Below are positions 23,650 through 36,739 of a stretch of 64,000 bases of DNA, in pieces. The translations under genes were made by a program, and so were the position numbers. Origin of the DNA: Cavia porcellus (Eukaryota > Chordata > Mammalia > Rodentia > Caviidae); assembly GCF_034190915.1 (NCBI RefSeq), contig NW_026947507.1, positions 27,332,001 to 27,396,000 of the forward strand, written 5' to 3'. The stretch's first letter is position 1. Each line of letters starts with the position of its first letter. A model generated the notes under the pieces. It worked only from the letters and a program-made list of their open reading frames with translations, was not told the origin of the DNA and searched no databases.

Positions 23650-24480
23650 AAAATAAAAAGTTCCAGAATGTATTTAAATTTACAGAAAAATTATGATAAT
23701 AGTATATAATACTTGTATAAATACCCTGTCTAGTTGTTATTAGCATCTTAAATTTATATGACATGTTTATTAAAATCAGTGAACCAATATTCAAATATCA
23801 TTTTATTTACTGAAGCCCACACTTTTGTTCAGCTTTCTCTAGTTTTTACCTAATGTCTTACTTATTTTTTCTAGAATTTCATCCTGAGTACCAAACTACA
23901 TTCATTACATTTGGATGTCATATGTCCTTAGACTCCTGTTGGCTGGGACAGTTGCTTATATTTGTCTTGTTTCTAAAACCCTTGACAATTCTAAAGAGTA
24001 CTGGTAAGATGTTTTGTGATATCCTTTTTACTGGAATGTACAACCTTTGTCTCATGATTTACACTGGAGTTTTGAGGATTGGGAAAAGAATACCACAGAG
24101 ATGAAGTAACATGCATTCCTCATCCTATCAATGCCCCACACTGGTCACCATGACTAATTACTAGCGACGGGATCATGGATCACCTGATGGGTGCATGTCA
24201 GGTTTCATTAACTACCGCAGTTTCTCCTTCAACTCTCTCATATTCTGCTTTTTGGAAGGAAGTCATTATGTTTGGTTTAGAGTTGAAAGTTTATCTGTCA
24301 CTCACTGGAAGCAAAGTATCTATAAAATTGTTCAAATTCTGCAAGGTACACTTATGTCTTCATTTGTATATTTGTTCATTCATTTTATATCAGTATGACT
24401 TGTACATACTGAGTTTATATCTTGGATAACAGTCTACAAAAATTTTAAATATTTAGCTTTCTTATTATTCAGACTTGCGC
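23650..24480 (-). mobile_element. Ancient L1M-type 3' UTR, inverted
   Basis: The plus strand shows the reverse complement of an old mammalian L1 3' UTR. In order: 'ccacacttttgttcagcttt', 'tctagtttttacctaatgtc', 'gaatttcatcctgagtacca', 'ttggatgtcatatgtcctta', 'gacaattctaaagagtactg', 'ggaaaagaataccacagaga' and 'tgcatgtcaggtttcattaa'. The order is well kept although divergence is high. The four small plus frames here are not genes. Confidence 0.7.
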
Positions 24481-25221
24481 TTAAATCCAGTATCCCTGTG
24501 GTATAACTTTAGTACTGTGGCTTTCTTTTCCTTTGGTTCACTCCTGTTTGTGCTTGTTTGCATGGTATCTGGCTTTCTTTACTTCTCCTTTATCTCTCTT
24601 CATCTTTAACTGTCACAACAAGATATTCAAGGACTATACTGTATATATCTTGTGCTAGCTCTAGAATGGATTATTTCTTCATGTAGAAGTAATTATTCTT
24701 TCTTTATTCACCAGTTTATTTTTTTTTTAATTTCGGGTTTATACATGAAGATCTAATATTTTTACTATTGTGTGGTATTCTGTTTTATAAACCTAAATCT
24801 ATTGTATTCCTTTTTAGTGTGTTGTTTATATGATGAAAAATGTATTTGAGAAAAATGCCTGAATTATTTCTGAAATGAGTATTTTCACTACATATAAAAG
24901 ATTCTTGTAATTATATTAAAGAAGAATATTCCTAAGTTAAGAGATCTGCCCATCATTTATTGGGAAACATTTCAGTTGTTTTCTGAAAGTTATGCTGTGT
25001 GTCCTCCCTCCATTAGGATGGAATTTTGTTTTGCAATGTAACATGAGAAAAGTCGGTTTTATTGTTTTTCTACTTTTCATTTTCCTCAATGTTGGTTGCT
25101 AAGCACCTATACAAACACATTTTAATAATTTTTCTTTTCTCTATAAGTTTCTTGATCTTATTAGCCAATTTTCACATTACCTATTTCTTAAAAGACTAAT
25201 AGTTAAAGTACATAGAGAACT
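24481..25221. other. AT-rich DNA, no gene
   Basis: Parts may continue the inverted L1M, but no block is clear enough to call. An oligo-T run lies near 24719-24728. Confidence 0.45.
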
Positions 25222-26290
25222 AAAAAAAAAAAAAAAAAAAAAAAAATCAGATCCCCCAAATTCTAAGACCCAGCTCAAAAAATAGGTACCTGATATAAAA
25301 AGACACTTCTCAGAAAAAGAAGCACAAAGATCAAATAAATATTGGGGAAAAATAATCAATATTGCTGATCATTCAAGAAAAACAACACTGAGATTCCATC
25401 TCATTCCAGACAGAGTGACTATTGTTAATAAATCAACTAAAAACAAATACTGCTGACGCTTTGGAGTAAAAGGAACATTTCTCTATTGGTGGTAAATTGA
25501 TACAACCAAAACAGAAATCAGTATGCAGATTCCTAGAAAAACAAAATTAGAGGTTCCTCTTCTAGGTAACTTCCTGAAATAGTTATAACAGTAATAACAC
25601 AGTAATATATGCACCTCTGACCCTGTTTATACCACTACAATCTTGCAGTAGTTAAATCTTGGAAATGATCCATGAACCCATCAACAGATGAATGGATAAA
25701 AAAGAATGTGGTTTTTATATGCAATGGAGTACTACTCTGCCTCAAAGAAGGATAAATTCAGGACACTTTTAGGTAAATGGAATTACCTTCAGAACATAAT
25801 TTAGGTTAAATGAATGAGATACAATAGTTACAATATTACACTGGTCTCTATGAAAATCCCAAAGGGAGAGTAAGGAGCAAAATGGAGAATTGATACTGGG
25901 AAGTAAGGCAACCTTGTTCAAATGGGAGGGGCAGCAAGGAGGGGAAAGGAAGGAAGAGAAACAGGATAGAATAGAGAAAGGAAGGGAAAATACATACAAA
26001 GCTTTTCTCAAAAGGGAGGGAAATAATCGTTCACCAAAACAAAGGGCTATGGGAGAAAAAGAAAAATAAAATATAGTAGGTTCAGGTACAAATTTCCTAA
26101 GAATGAGATCAATATGTATGGTAAACTTGTACAGATAAAGCATAAAATGAATAGTCTTTCCATTGGTTACCTATATTTTAACTTTGTAGCTTTCTTGTAA
26201 CACAATTTTAATACAATAAAGCATATACCAACTCACCACCAGGAGCATAATCATTATAGACTGCTAACATGTACTATTTAAAAAAATAAA
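25222..26290 (+). mobile_element. 5'-truncated LINE-1, ORF2 end plus 3' UTR
   Basis: After a 25-base oligo-A run (25222-25246) the sequence is L1 ORF2 sense strand. It contains 'aaagacacttctcagaaaaa', 'gagattccatctcattccag', 'ctctattggtggtaaattga', 'tagttaaatcttggaaatga', 'catcaacagatgaatggata' and 'atgcaatggagtactactct'. From about 25860 a purine-rich 3' UTR follows (aggagcaaaatggagaattg, 'gaaaggaaggaagagaaaca'). The frame is broken by many stops. The 124-residue minus frame is the antisense of the purine-rich UTR. Confidence 0.85.
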
Positions 26291-26884
26291 AATTGAAAAA
26301 GATGAATAAACCTTTTTGAAAACTTAGGTATTTTCACTTTTGTTGTATTATTTTCTTTCTTGGATGGGTAAGGGGATACTTAAGGACTGTTTTCTCATCC
26401 TATAAAGTAAAAAATTTATCTACATTTTATTGAGTAGCTCTGAGACTCTTCAAAATATTAATAATTAATATATGTACAATGTATTTGAATTGTGAATAAG
26501 AATTGAATTAAATTTTATATATTTTCTATATTAACTTTAATTTTCCGAATACTGTGTAGTTCTTTTCCTGTTCATTTGCCTGCAATTCTGTGTATTTTAA
26601 ATTTTATATGCATATTGATTCATTTTATGTTTCTTGCTTGCTACACAGGTATGGTTGTGTATTGTTCCAAAATCATAATCTTAATTATTATAGTTTTATA
26701 ACAAGTCTTGATAACTGGTAGATTTTTTTCACCTTCAATTATTTTGCTTTTTGCTTTTTAGTGCTTCACTCTATTTTTAGTTATTTCATCAGTACTATTA
26801 AATTACATGTTAGCATTCTTATGGGAACTGCAACCAACTATTAACATTAAATGGAAATACCGTTCTTTCACTATTGTATTGCAC
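26291..26884. other. AT-rich DNA, no gene
   Basis: No supported feature. Confidence 0.5.
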
Positions 26885-27270
26885 CACTTTTCTAACGCTG
26901 TATAAAAACTTCCACCAATTTAGCGGCTTAATATAGCACCGATTTATTAGTTCACAATTTTGCAGGTCAGATTGGCATGACACGACTTAAATTTGCATTC
27001 AAAATATTTCAAGGTTGAAATCAGTGTGTTAGCTAGACTGATTTCTTAATCTGAAATTGCTGGAGAATAATAATATTCTGCACCTTCATTTATCCTGTTG
27101 TAAGAATAAATTTCCTGGAGATTACAACACGAAACTGAGGTTCCCATTTTCTTTTGGCCAACAGTGGTTTTGATTCTCTTCCAGAAGTTTCCTGCATTCC
27201 TAGAGCCATGGGTCCTGCTACGTGGATGTTAGTGATGGCACTGAAAGTCCTGATGTTTCCAGTCATTTTT
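26885..27270 (-). mobile_element. Candidate ancient MLT1-like LTR, inverted
   Basis: The plus strand reads 'ctgtataaaaacttccacca', 'atttagcggcttaatatagc', 'accgatttattagttcacaa', 'ttttgcaggtcagattggca' and later 'ccagaagtttcctgcattcc'. This is like the reverse complement of an MLT1-class LTR 3' half (polyadenylation region, 'gttttaagccactaag', then the end). It is highly diverged, so this is a pattern-level call. Confidence 0.5.
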
Positions 27271-27563
27271 ATGGTCAAAAATTTTTTGGTTTTGAACTTT
27301 ATGCCCAATTTTAAAGGATCAAGTGATTAATTTAAGTAATTTGAATAGCATCCTTTCCTTTTACTTACCTGGTTTGGGTGCACAGGCACATCTGCAGAAT
27401 TCCTTCACATCTCTAAAATGTATTGGACATGTTTGAGAATAGTGCAGCGCACGTACAGCATTCACACGGGGACACCAGATCAAGCCAACTGCCCAGGACC
27501 TGAGAAGTCAGGAGACATCTGATGACTCCTGTTAAAGTAGACAAAATTATAAAAGCAAACACA

Positions 27564-27566
<3 letters not shown>
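27271..27566. other. Anonymous DNA
   Basis: No feature recognised. Confidence 0.5.

Positions 27567-27611
<45 letters not shown>
27567..27611. repeat. (CA)n dinucleotide microsatellite
   Basis: 45 bases of uninterrupted CA repeat (about 22 units). Likely polymorphic. It produces a Cys-Val repeat in a minus frame. Confidence 0.98.
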
Positions 27612-27613
<2 letters not shown>

Positions 27614-27889
27614 TTGAACCTGCACAGAAAAGACCATGCTTACTATTCAGATATGTAGAGATCATGATTAGATGAGCTGACCACCTTGCTCACATCCCTG
27701 ACAAAACAAGCACAATGGATCTCCTGAAAAGCTACTTAAAAACGAGTCTCATACTAGTTCTGCATTTGTCATCTATGGAGAAAGCTGCCTGTTTCCATGG
27801 ACTAACAAGTAGTGTACGTACTCTGAATGAAGCTATCCTTTGCAAGTGTGCCTCTGTTATCTCTGACTGCCTCTTCTTGTCTCTGTCTC

Positions 27890-27972
27890 TGAGTCTGTCT
27901 GCCTGCCTGTATCTGTCATTCTGTCTGTCTGTCTCTCTGTTTGTGGCTCTCTGTCTGTCTGTCTGTATTTCT
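27890..27972. repeat. Imperfect (CTGT)n / (TGTC)n tract
   Basis: Runs of 'ctgtctgtctgtctctctgt' type with interruptions. The 87-residue plus frame at 27715-27978 ends in this tract as a Leu-Ser-Cys-rich tail and is not considered a gene. Confidence 0.9.
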
Positions 27973-29519
27973 CTCTGATCTCTTATGGTCCAGATGTAAA
28001 GCAGTGGAGAGCGGCATAATTCTTGAGTGATAAAAATGTATGAAGAGCATCACCTCATAAATTTTTCCCCTAATTTGATTCTCTCAGGTACTTGAGAATA
28101 CTGGACACCATCATGGTCAAACAGCAGCTGAAGTTAGCTTGCAGGCATTGCTTTTTCCTGGTTGCCTGTTGTGGCTCCAGTTTGGAACTTCACTTCTTAC
28201 TGCTGCCTTGTCTTGGTTCAGGCAGTCTGACTTGTGCGCAGTACGCTCATTTTCATCTCTCTGTTGTGTGCCTGAACTAAATGAACACCAACTTCAGTAA
28301 GATTATGTGGGTGAAGGATTTTGACTATAAGTTCTGGATGTTTGTCAGTGTGATCATCCAAGTACAGGAAAGATACTTTAATACTTCCATAAATAAATCA
28401 TTTCCAGAGATCTTACAAGGATGGTAATGAGAATTACATATGTTAATTACTCTGCATTTGGATAGCTACAGGAATTTTTAACAGGTGACTTTGGATGTGT
28501 TAGTGCATCTTGTTAGAGTCTGCCTTTGTGTATGAGTATTTCCACATACTATTTTTGTTAGGTACTAAGCCAATGAAGAGTAATAGCAATTATGATACCA
28601 TTAGAAACTTCATCCTTGTTTCTGGATCAATGCCATAACTTCAAATCAAGCACATCATGTTCCATAACTCTCCCACAGTATATAATAAGAAGAATTTCCT
28701 AGAATTTGGAGGTTTAAGAGAGAGATGCAAACCTCAATCACTCCAAGTTATCAGAGTCCACCTTCCAAACCCTTATAAATATCCTCTGGCTCTGATGTGA
28801 TGAAAATGCGTACTTGTGGAACAGTAGTCATAGTACTACATGGTGTCACATGTCATTACTCCATATTATTTATAGGGCTGCAGGTATAACTTTTTATTTT
28901 TGTCTACCAATCAACACATCCTTCTGTATCCTTTCACAACATCAGGACCTGGCCTTGAATGTGCAATGAGTTGGGATAATAGGTCATGCTGACAGAGCAA
29001 GCCATTATTCAGAGTGTTCTCCTTCAGTGAGAGATGATAGCCTGAAAAGTGCTGGTTAAATTATCAATCATTCGATAAATACACAAACTCACTTGAGAAC
29101 AGGCACCTGTGAAAGTAGCCTGGCTCTTGCTAATAAAATAGTTTTGAAATGTTTGCTGCAGAAATCAACAAAAGTCAAATTCAAGAGACAATCTTGCTGA
29201 TATAGCAATTTGTCAATGTTATCATATGGCTATAAATTGGGCTAGACTAAATTACTGGGATTCTAGGCCCTGGAAACTCCAAGTGACCAATGCTACTTCA
29301 ATTATGACTGCTAAAGTGCGGCAACAGGTATGAAGGTCAATCTTCCTCTATGTCCTAAAACTGTTAGTATAAAACTTATAGCCAGTCCCAAATTTGATCA
29401 GGATAGGAATTGGTTTGTGTTATTCATAGTCGTACTGATTATAAAACTCCACAAATCAAGGGCCAATGTTTCTTTCCTAAATTGTGACATATAGCCATCA
29501 AAGATCCTACTGGGTTATA
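27973..29519. other. Gene-free AT-rich DNA
   Basis: No supported gene or repeat over 1.5 kb. Confidence 0.5.
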
Positions 29520-29650
29520 ACTTTATTTATTTATTGGTTTTTGAGACCAGAATTTAGTACAGCACTGAATGACCTCAAAATTGCAGCAATTCTCCTGCCT
29601 CTGCCTCTTCATTGCCAGGATTACAAGTGTGCACCGACATGTTCCGTTAA
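29520..29650 (-). mobile_element. B1-type SINE, inverted and diverged
   Basis: The plus strand reads 'tttatttattggtttttgag', 'cactgaatgacctcaaaatt', 'gcagcaattctcctgcctct' and 'gccaggattacaagtgtgca'. This is the reverse complement of the B1 body: tail, then 'gcaatcctcctgcctctgcc', then 'gggattacaggtgtgcaccac'. Confidence 0.75.
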
Positions 29651-31939
29651 ACTCCAACCCTATTACATACATGTATCATGATCAATTTTGTATCTGTCAG
29701 TTTATAAAGAACAGAAGGCAGAATCATATGCATATATACAGTGTATGTGTACATGTATATGTGTAGGGAGAGAGGGAAAAGGAGATGGAATAATGCAGCT
29801 GATGTTGGCATAAGAGATACCTTCCTACCTAGATTGTAAAAAATACTGGAAGATACAATCACTATGTACCCCTTTGGTTACCCCTGAAACTATGTTTAAC
29901 AAACATAATTATTATACAAATAACAAGATCCTTAGAACTGTTGATAAATTGTCTTTCTGAAAAGTTTAACACTTACAGAATTCCATGAAAGATGCTCATT
30001 GTGCATTTTAATTTTCACCTTTAAAATTATTACCTAATGAGCAAGTTAAAACTGCTACCACATTCTTGCTAAAAATTTTATATCCTTGATGAATTAAATA
30101 TTGAGAGTCTCAATATTCATCAGAGATTTATTCTTTTCAGATGATACTTTTTTATCCACTTTACTCATTTTTACATTCAGTTTTTCTCTTAATAATAAAT
30201 ATTCTTACATATTAATGTTAATGGTATGTTTTAGTGAACATAGATGTTTTCAATTGTTTTCTAATTTTACTTGGTTCCTGATGTTTATTTATTGCTATAT
30301 ATAAAATTTATTATTTTTAATATTTTTATATTTAATATTAGAATCAGCAGCTACAATTCAAGGTTAAATGCTCATCTTTGTTTTTTATCAATAATGCTAA
30401 AGTTTCTTTTTATGCACTTATTTTTCTTTTACATCTATTTAATAGCACTGAAAAGCAATAAGAAATTCTATTTAAGCAAAGAATTGCTTTTGAAAGTTAG
30501 TCAGATCAACCAGTAAGGAGTCATTCTTTGCACTCAAATATTTAAAGTTTCTGAAGTAAGTCTGAGCTCTTGAATTATACCAAGAAAAAACAATGTGGTG
30601 TTTATGATATGGGCAGCTTGAAAAGGCAACTTAAAGTTGATAATTCTAAGCAGGGAACTCAGTAAGTACAAAGGTGGATTTATTACACGTGTACCTTTTA
30701 ACAACTGTCTGCATTATTCTTTGACTTATGTCTTTCATTACTAAAATACATTTCTCAGCTTATCTCTTGCTTTTAGATGGTAGGCAGTTGAACAAAAAAT
30801 AAGTGGCACACTCAGTTATTTGTTGATAAATGTAGAGAGAAGATGCACAACTATTTGGAAATCTGACAAAACTTACTTTAAAATTAAAGTACAAAAGAGA
30901 ATGGTACAGAAATCCTCCAGATGCCTTTCAATTGAGCTTTACTTCAACATTCTTAGAGAATATGCATTAAGCATGCACTTGATAATTTCTAAAATTTTAT
31001 GTAAAAATGACAGTTGTCATTTATACAGAACTTCTATGGAGTAATAAAATGTCATACTTACCTTTCCTCTCTCTTACGGCCTTTTTATTTGCCAATTCTT
31101 CACAAGGTTATGAAGGATTATGGTTGCCTTACTCAAAATAATAAATTCAGTTTATCTGGCAAAAGCAGATGCTAAAGCTAGATTCAGTAATTATCACATA
31201 AAATGGAGCTATTCATATGTATGACTTTATCAGGTAACACCAGGTACTGAATATTTATCCCTGAAGCCACAATGACTGTATATTATAAATTTATGACTTC
31301 TTAATATCTACTATACAGGATTCTACTAGCGTTCACAAATGTGTAAAGCCTGCTTGTCTCGCCCATCTGGGGTTAGGGTGGATATTTAAACACATGTGCG
31401 TGTCCTTAAGTATTTATGTATCCTTCTTTATTACTTTCAGAATGTAAACCACAGCACTCATAGGATAGTGATCTAAGCTTCAAAAATCTTCATTAAGTTG
31501 AAGATATTCCTGCTCAAGCATCGTTTTTGTCTGGAGGTTAACAAACATGCAAATTAAAAATATTAAATGAAAGCACATAGCACCTCTCCACAAAACACAA
31601 ATGCAAAGTGGTGACCTTGAGAAATAGCATTTAAATATTTCATGTATTTTTTTCCACAGGAATCAATATAGGTAAAATTAGTCAAATCTTACATAAAATC
31701 TGCTAGGATTTCTTCATATTTGAAAAGGGAAACAGCTTTTCTTTTTTCAAAGGAGGTTTTTTAAAGAACACACACATGCATTTACAGCCAGTTTTCCTTT
31801 TAATGCCTGATTTTGGAACATCTGTATAAAAAATGACTATTCATAGAGTAAAACACAGAGCTTAGAAATATTTAGGACAAGATATTTTCACAGAATCAAG
31901 GCATGGCTTGTACCCTAAAGGAGATGTCTATTCTTTACT
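29651..31939. other. Gene-free AT-rich DNA
   Basis: Nothing clear. The part at 29660-29930 ('aagagataccttcctaccta', 'acaatcactatgtacccctt') could be an old retroelement tail but cannot be assigned. Confidence 0.45.
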
Positions 31940-32340
31940 CTTCCTTCTGTCCAAAAATTTCTGACATCCAACTTTATTTCTTACTTTTAGCTGATAACAT
32001 CATTTCTTATTTCTCTGAGAAAGCTTTGGAAAGCCAGCTCTGCCCCCAGCGGCTCTGTGGGTCACTGCACACCCCCTGCCCTGAGCCCACTCCTCTGCCT
32101 TCTAACAGGCTGCTATGGAACTCGGATGCCTTCTCCTCTGCATTCCTGTGCAACTCTGTGCTTTCTCTATTGCAAAACATTTTCTATTATCTTCTCTTTC
32201 CTTTTACAGAAAATCTCAAATTATTGATTGTTACTATTCTCCATTTGCATATTACATTTTCACCTTCTCTTTAAGCTACCTTTGTCAGATTTTGATAAAA
32301 ATGTTGACTCCGTATTTTCATGTTTATTGATTACTTTTAA
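31940..32340. other. Possible ancient LINE relic with a 123-residue open frame
   Basis: A plus-strand frame at 31903-32274 spans a locally less AT-rich patch (ccagctctgcccccagcggc). Its product has no motif I can name. The nearby order 'acatccaactttatttctta', 'cttttagctgataacatcat' faintly resembles an old LINE-type sequence. It could equally be unique DNA. It is not called as a gene. Confidence 0.25.
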
Positions 32341-33889
32341 GTCTAAGTCCCTTTCCAAAATCTTGGAGAAAACCTGCATTCTACCTTCTTTGTCCCTTGT
32401 GGGAATATTGGGAGTTTCCTGTTTGGGAAACCAGAGGCTCCCTCATACTGGTGCCATATTCTGTCACAATAAAACCCCAAGTCCCTTTTTTCTCTGCCAT
32501 TGTGGGCTATTTTGGATTAGTTGCAAAGGCTGACTCTCGGAAGTCTTACATTACTCAGAAGTGATATATTAGGGGAAATAAGGAATCCATTTCATGCCTG
32601 CTTTGCTGTGTGTGATGTCATCAAGACAGGACACTCACTGTCTTCCTAAACCCTGCTGACTGCTCATTTTCATGCACTCTTGTCAGTGCCTCCTCTCTGT
32701 CCTTGCCTTTGAACCGTGACTGGCCCAGGGCTAGTCCTTGGGCAGCTTAGCTTTCCTGTTTATCCGAATTTCTTTATGGCCCCGTTCCAACTTGTAAGAA
32801 ATACCTATGCTAGTGATTCTCTAATTTATAGATTTGTATTAACCTTGTCAATTTAGATGGATCACTTCAAAAACATAAAATGCAAATTTTTGAAAATAAA
32901 AAAGGTACAAATAGGAATATTTACTTGAAATAGAAAAATCATAATGCAAAATAAAATTTTAATATCTGACAAATGCAAAAACATAGTAAATTAAAAAATA
33001 TTTTGATAAGAAATTACCTAACATTTTATAGCATCTTTCCCCTTACAAATTTTTGCTTCATTCTTATTGATAACTTTCTTTTTGAGAAGTTATCTATAAT
33101 GATAATCTTATTATCTTTTTAGAGAGAACAAAATAACCACTCACTCTTCTTCAAAATAATTGGCCAACATTTTCAAATTATTTTAAATTGGAAATATGAA
33201 AATGAAATTTTCAATTAATTAATATCAGACATGTTATCAGGATATTAGTTCTATTAGACTAATTTCTGCAATAATCTCTGGAATTTGGAATAAATTTCAT
33301 AAACATTCATTTATATATGACATTTAAATTTCATGCATCTCAATTTTCATGTAGAATGACATTCATTAGCCAACTTGTCAATGATATCTAAGGGAGTATC
33401 AATTTTATATTACTTTTATTGACAATACTAATTTACTAAGGTGCATAAAATATGAGACTTTAAAAGAGTTCTACTTGTTATGTTTAATAATGCTTTAAAT
33501 TTCTGTCTACAAAATACAAAAAATTGATATAAAATGTATTTCATTTTTGTCCTATCAAAGATTTTATCAATTAAACTGCATTTATAATTTACCATGGAGT
33601 ATTAACAGATTCTTCTGTGATAGGAAGATACTTCGGTTTTCACTAGTTAATTAAAACAAAACTCTACATTTAAAATTTACATACTTCATATTTGGAAAAA
33701 TTTCTACAGACTAACCTCTTTCAAATTTTATTTCTCCTTCACCCTCACCTTCTCATAACCTTCCTCTGAGTCCTCTACGCAAACATAGTTTTGCCTCATG
33801 GCTAGGAGCCCCGACAGACACAATTTCATGATACAAACTCCTTTTGAAGAAGCCTGCATTAGACAAATTTCCTAAAGCTAAAGCTGCAC
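32341..33889. other. Gene-free AT-rich DNA
   Basis: No supported feature. The stretch 32880-33700 is among the most AT-rich in the window. Confidence 0.5.
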
Positions 33890-34540
33890 TCGCTTCCCAG
33901 TGACTCTGCATCTTCATGTTGCGTAGCTCTAGACTTCATACCTCACAGCTGCCCGCCCAGTGCTGCCACCAGCATCCTCCCAATAGCTGACCCCTGGTCT
34001 TCTTCGTCCTGCCTTTCCACAGCCCATCACTGAGCAGCAAAGACAGTGACTCTAGTAAAGCTGAAGGCGGGTCCCATTTCCCTCCCTCAGCACCACACTG
34101 TGGCTGACTACCTCACTCCGCGTATTAGTCAGAGTCTGTTCTCATAAAGATCCAAAGCTGACAGCATGACCCTGCATCCTCGTGCCCAGTCTCTCACCGC
34201 CTCAGCTCTGAGAGCCTCTGCGCCTCTCTGTGAGCACGGAAGGCCTCTGTGTCTTTTCACTAAGTTCTACCTGCTCGATGCGCCTCTCACGGTTTTCATG
34301 TTCATTCTATTATCACCTCACCGAAACCTCTGCCCTGACTTTGCTAACGTGACCTCTATTTCTTGTATCTTTCTATTTTATCTTACTCTTCAAAGTATTG
34401 ACACTTATTATACATATATTTCACTTATTTAATGCATTGTTTACTTAGAATTAACTTATAAATTAACTCAATAGCATATAAGCTAGTTATTTTTCTGTTT
34501 TCTTCACAAGAAATTAAATTCCAAGAGAATGATGACCTTT
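33890..34540 (-). mobile_element. Candidate L2-type LINE 3' end, inverted
   Basis: A GC-richer patch whose plus strand has the L2 antisense order: a Cys/Pro-rich C-run region, 'aaacctctgccctgactttg', 'tttatcttactcttcaaagt', 'ttgacacttattatacatat', 'atttcacttatttaatgcat', then a 'atagcatataagctagttat' block. This corresponds to the usual L2 3' end read backwards. Divergence is high. Confidence 0.45.
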
Positions 34541-35639
34541 TAAAAATGTTTTTATTATAGAATAACAAACCTCAAAAGATACACTTAAATTTCTATCATT
34601 TTTCTAAATCATGCAATGATGGTTTTATAACATCTATAACTATGACCTGACAATAATCTTCTAACCAAAAAACAATGGAATTGTCTGAGAAATGATACAT
34701 AAATGTCCTCATTTTATATTGAGGCTAAATAAATGCATCATTGCTAAAACATGCCTTTTCAAAACAGTTTCATGCAGATTAATAATATCAAATTGAAATT
34801 ATGGTACTTATAGCATAAATACTGCCTTTACATTTCGGTCAGTGTTAAGTCAAGAATTTATAGACTATTTAATTCCTGTTTTACCATTTTAACTATTAAA
34901 TCATTAAGTCTCAATTTCAAATGTACTTTCAGAAGTGATTTCTGACACAATATGGTGATCTTTCTTTCCCTTTGAGATTTATAGTACTTACACAATAATA
35001 CTAAACAAATTCATTTTAATGAATTTCTGCTGTGTGTTATATTTTTGACTTGACAAAATATAAAAACATGGCAAATTAGTAAGAGAACTACATCATTAAG
35101 ACTGAAGATTGGAAATGTGTTTTAGAAAGTAAATTATTTGATTGCCTAAATGATATCTGATATTTTAGTTTTGGGACAAACAGCTCTCAGTGCTTGTCGG
35201 CTAGCTCTAACAAGTTCTTGCCTTTTGCAGTTACAGTCTACCTCACAGGAGACAAAGCAAAGAAAACACTGCCTCACCACATGAAGCTTCATTAATGCCA
35301 TTAATGCTACTACTGGCATTTTTGTAGTTGTGGTGTTTCAATACAAATTGAAGGGTTTAAACTTTTTTAGATTTCAGGTAACATTTTTGATTTTGTCATA
35401 CTTATCAGAAAAAGACACGTTAGTATAATATATTTCATACAATTTAAGTTCAATAAGTGTTTCCTGAATGCAAATTAAAAGAATAAACCACTTAGCAAAT
35501 GAATGAATTGCCATCAAAATGTCATTTCTCACTCATAATCATAATAACTTACATCACTGTCAATATTTAGGGTTGTGATAATGTAGAGGAGGCAGCCCCT
35601 ACAGGGCGTCAATCATTGTTTTGTAAGCATGTGACATTT
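34541..35639. other. Gene-free AT-rich DNA
   Basis: Nothing identifiable. Confidence 0.5.
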
Positions 35640-36250
35640 TTCTTCCAGCTTTTTAAAAGATAACTGAGGTACACTTGCAGTGCTGAAGTATGTAGCTGGT
35701 ATAATGTACAGTTCATTCTGTGTTCTTAGACTATTTCTCATTCTTAGTCTCAGTTCTGCAAAACTTTCTCTTTAATGCTTGTCACCATTCCTTATGTTAA
35801 TCTCTCTGGTATTTTCCTTAGGGAATATGCATAGAATCAAAAGCTCCCAAGTTCTTTCATGTCCACAACATTTCACCTGTGGTCTTTATACTTAAAAGTC
35901 ATTTTCCTAGGTATAAAATCCTTAGACTGCATTTTCTTTCACTAAGTTTCTTAACTGTGTCATTCTTTTTGCTGACATAAACATTTTTGTTGAAAAGTTT
36001 TATGATAATCCAGTTTTAATTTTCCTTATAAGTCACCATGTTTCTTCCTGAGTGTCAAGGACAGTGTTTTTCCTTTGAGATTCAGCAATGGTTTTTGAAT
36101 ATATTTTGCTTTTGGTCATTTGAGATCAATATTTTTTCAATGTAGGTATTATTTTTAATGAATAATTTTGAAACATTTTAAAATTTTGTTTAGGAACATT
36201 TTTATTGTAATTAAAGTATTTAGCATTTACAACTGTTCCCTTTCTTTGTT
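35640..36250 (-). mobile_element. Possible ancient L1M-type ORF2/3' fragment, inverted
   Basis: Blocks such as 'cattttcctaggtataaaat', 'tttttgctgacataaacatt' and 'gattcagcaatggtttttga' follow the antisense order of an old L1M-type segment. It is weak and included because 41540-41990 shows the same type. Confidence 0.35.
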
Positions 36251-36369
36251 TCCTATTTCAAGGATTTATATTATGTTAAACTTAAATATTTGATATTTCT
36301 TCTTGAAATTATTTATTTTGATTAAGTTTTAAAATATTTATTTATCTTAAGTTAACAATCATATTTGTC

Positions 36370-36383
36370 TTGGGTACCTTTAA
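36370..36383. repeat. Candidate target-site duplication, left copy
   Basis: ttgggtacctttaa here matches ttgggtacatttaa at 40909-40922 at 13 of 14 positions. The right copy abuts the 5' end of the U6 pseudogene exactly. Confidence 0.5.
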
Positions 36384-36582
36384 AAATTTAAAGCAAAGAA
36401 AAGTCAGAAAAGAAAAACATAAAGCAAAAGGCATAAACAACAAGAGCAGATTCAAAACAGTAACAATACAGGTCTTCTAACCAGATGAAAAAAAATTAAC
36501 AGTGGTTGTAATATTGCATATTGTTCTCTTTTTTTCAAATAAAGAGAAGAAACTTAAAGCCAAAAAAAAAAAAAAAAAAAAA
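36384..36582 (+). repeat. A-tailed plus-strand block next to the chimera's 3' side
   Basis: A purine-rich segment ends in a 21-base oligo-A run (36562-36582), preceded about 25 bases upstream by 'caaataaagag', a polyadenylation-type motif. It looks like the tail of a plus-strand retroposed sequence, opposite in orientation to the adjacent minus-strand L1. The source is not recognised. Confidence 0.4.
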
Positions 36583-36739
36583 CAGAGAGGCAGTGTAGAT
36601 ACCAAATTAAAAATAAAATTAATTTAATTTAATTATTAAAGTACCAAATTAAAAAATAGTATAGTAAAATACCTAGTAGTTACATTTCTCATTGTCATCT
36701 TAAAAAATAGTTGCCAAAGTCACAAAATCCAAGCATAAA

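Noticed and set aside
25769..26143. 124-residue minus-strand open frame
   Set aside because: Antisense of the purine-rich L1 3' UTR; its Phe, Leu and Ser richness is a composition effect.
31903..32274. 123-residue plus-strand open frame
   Set aside because: No domain, signal or splice context could be recognised, so it is kept only as a possible old LINE relic.
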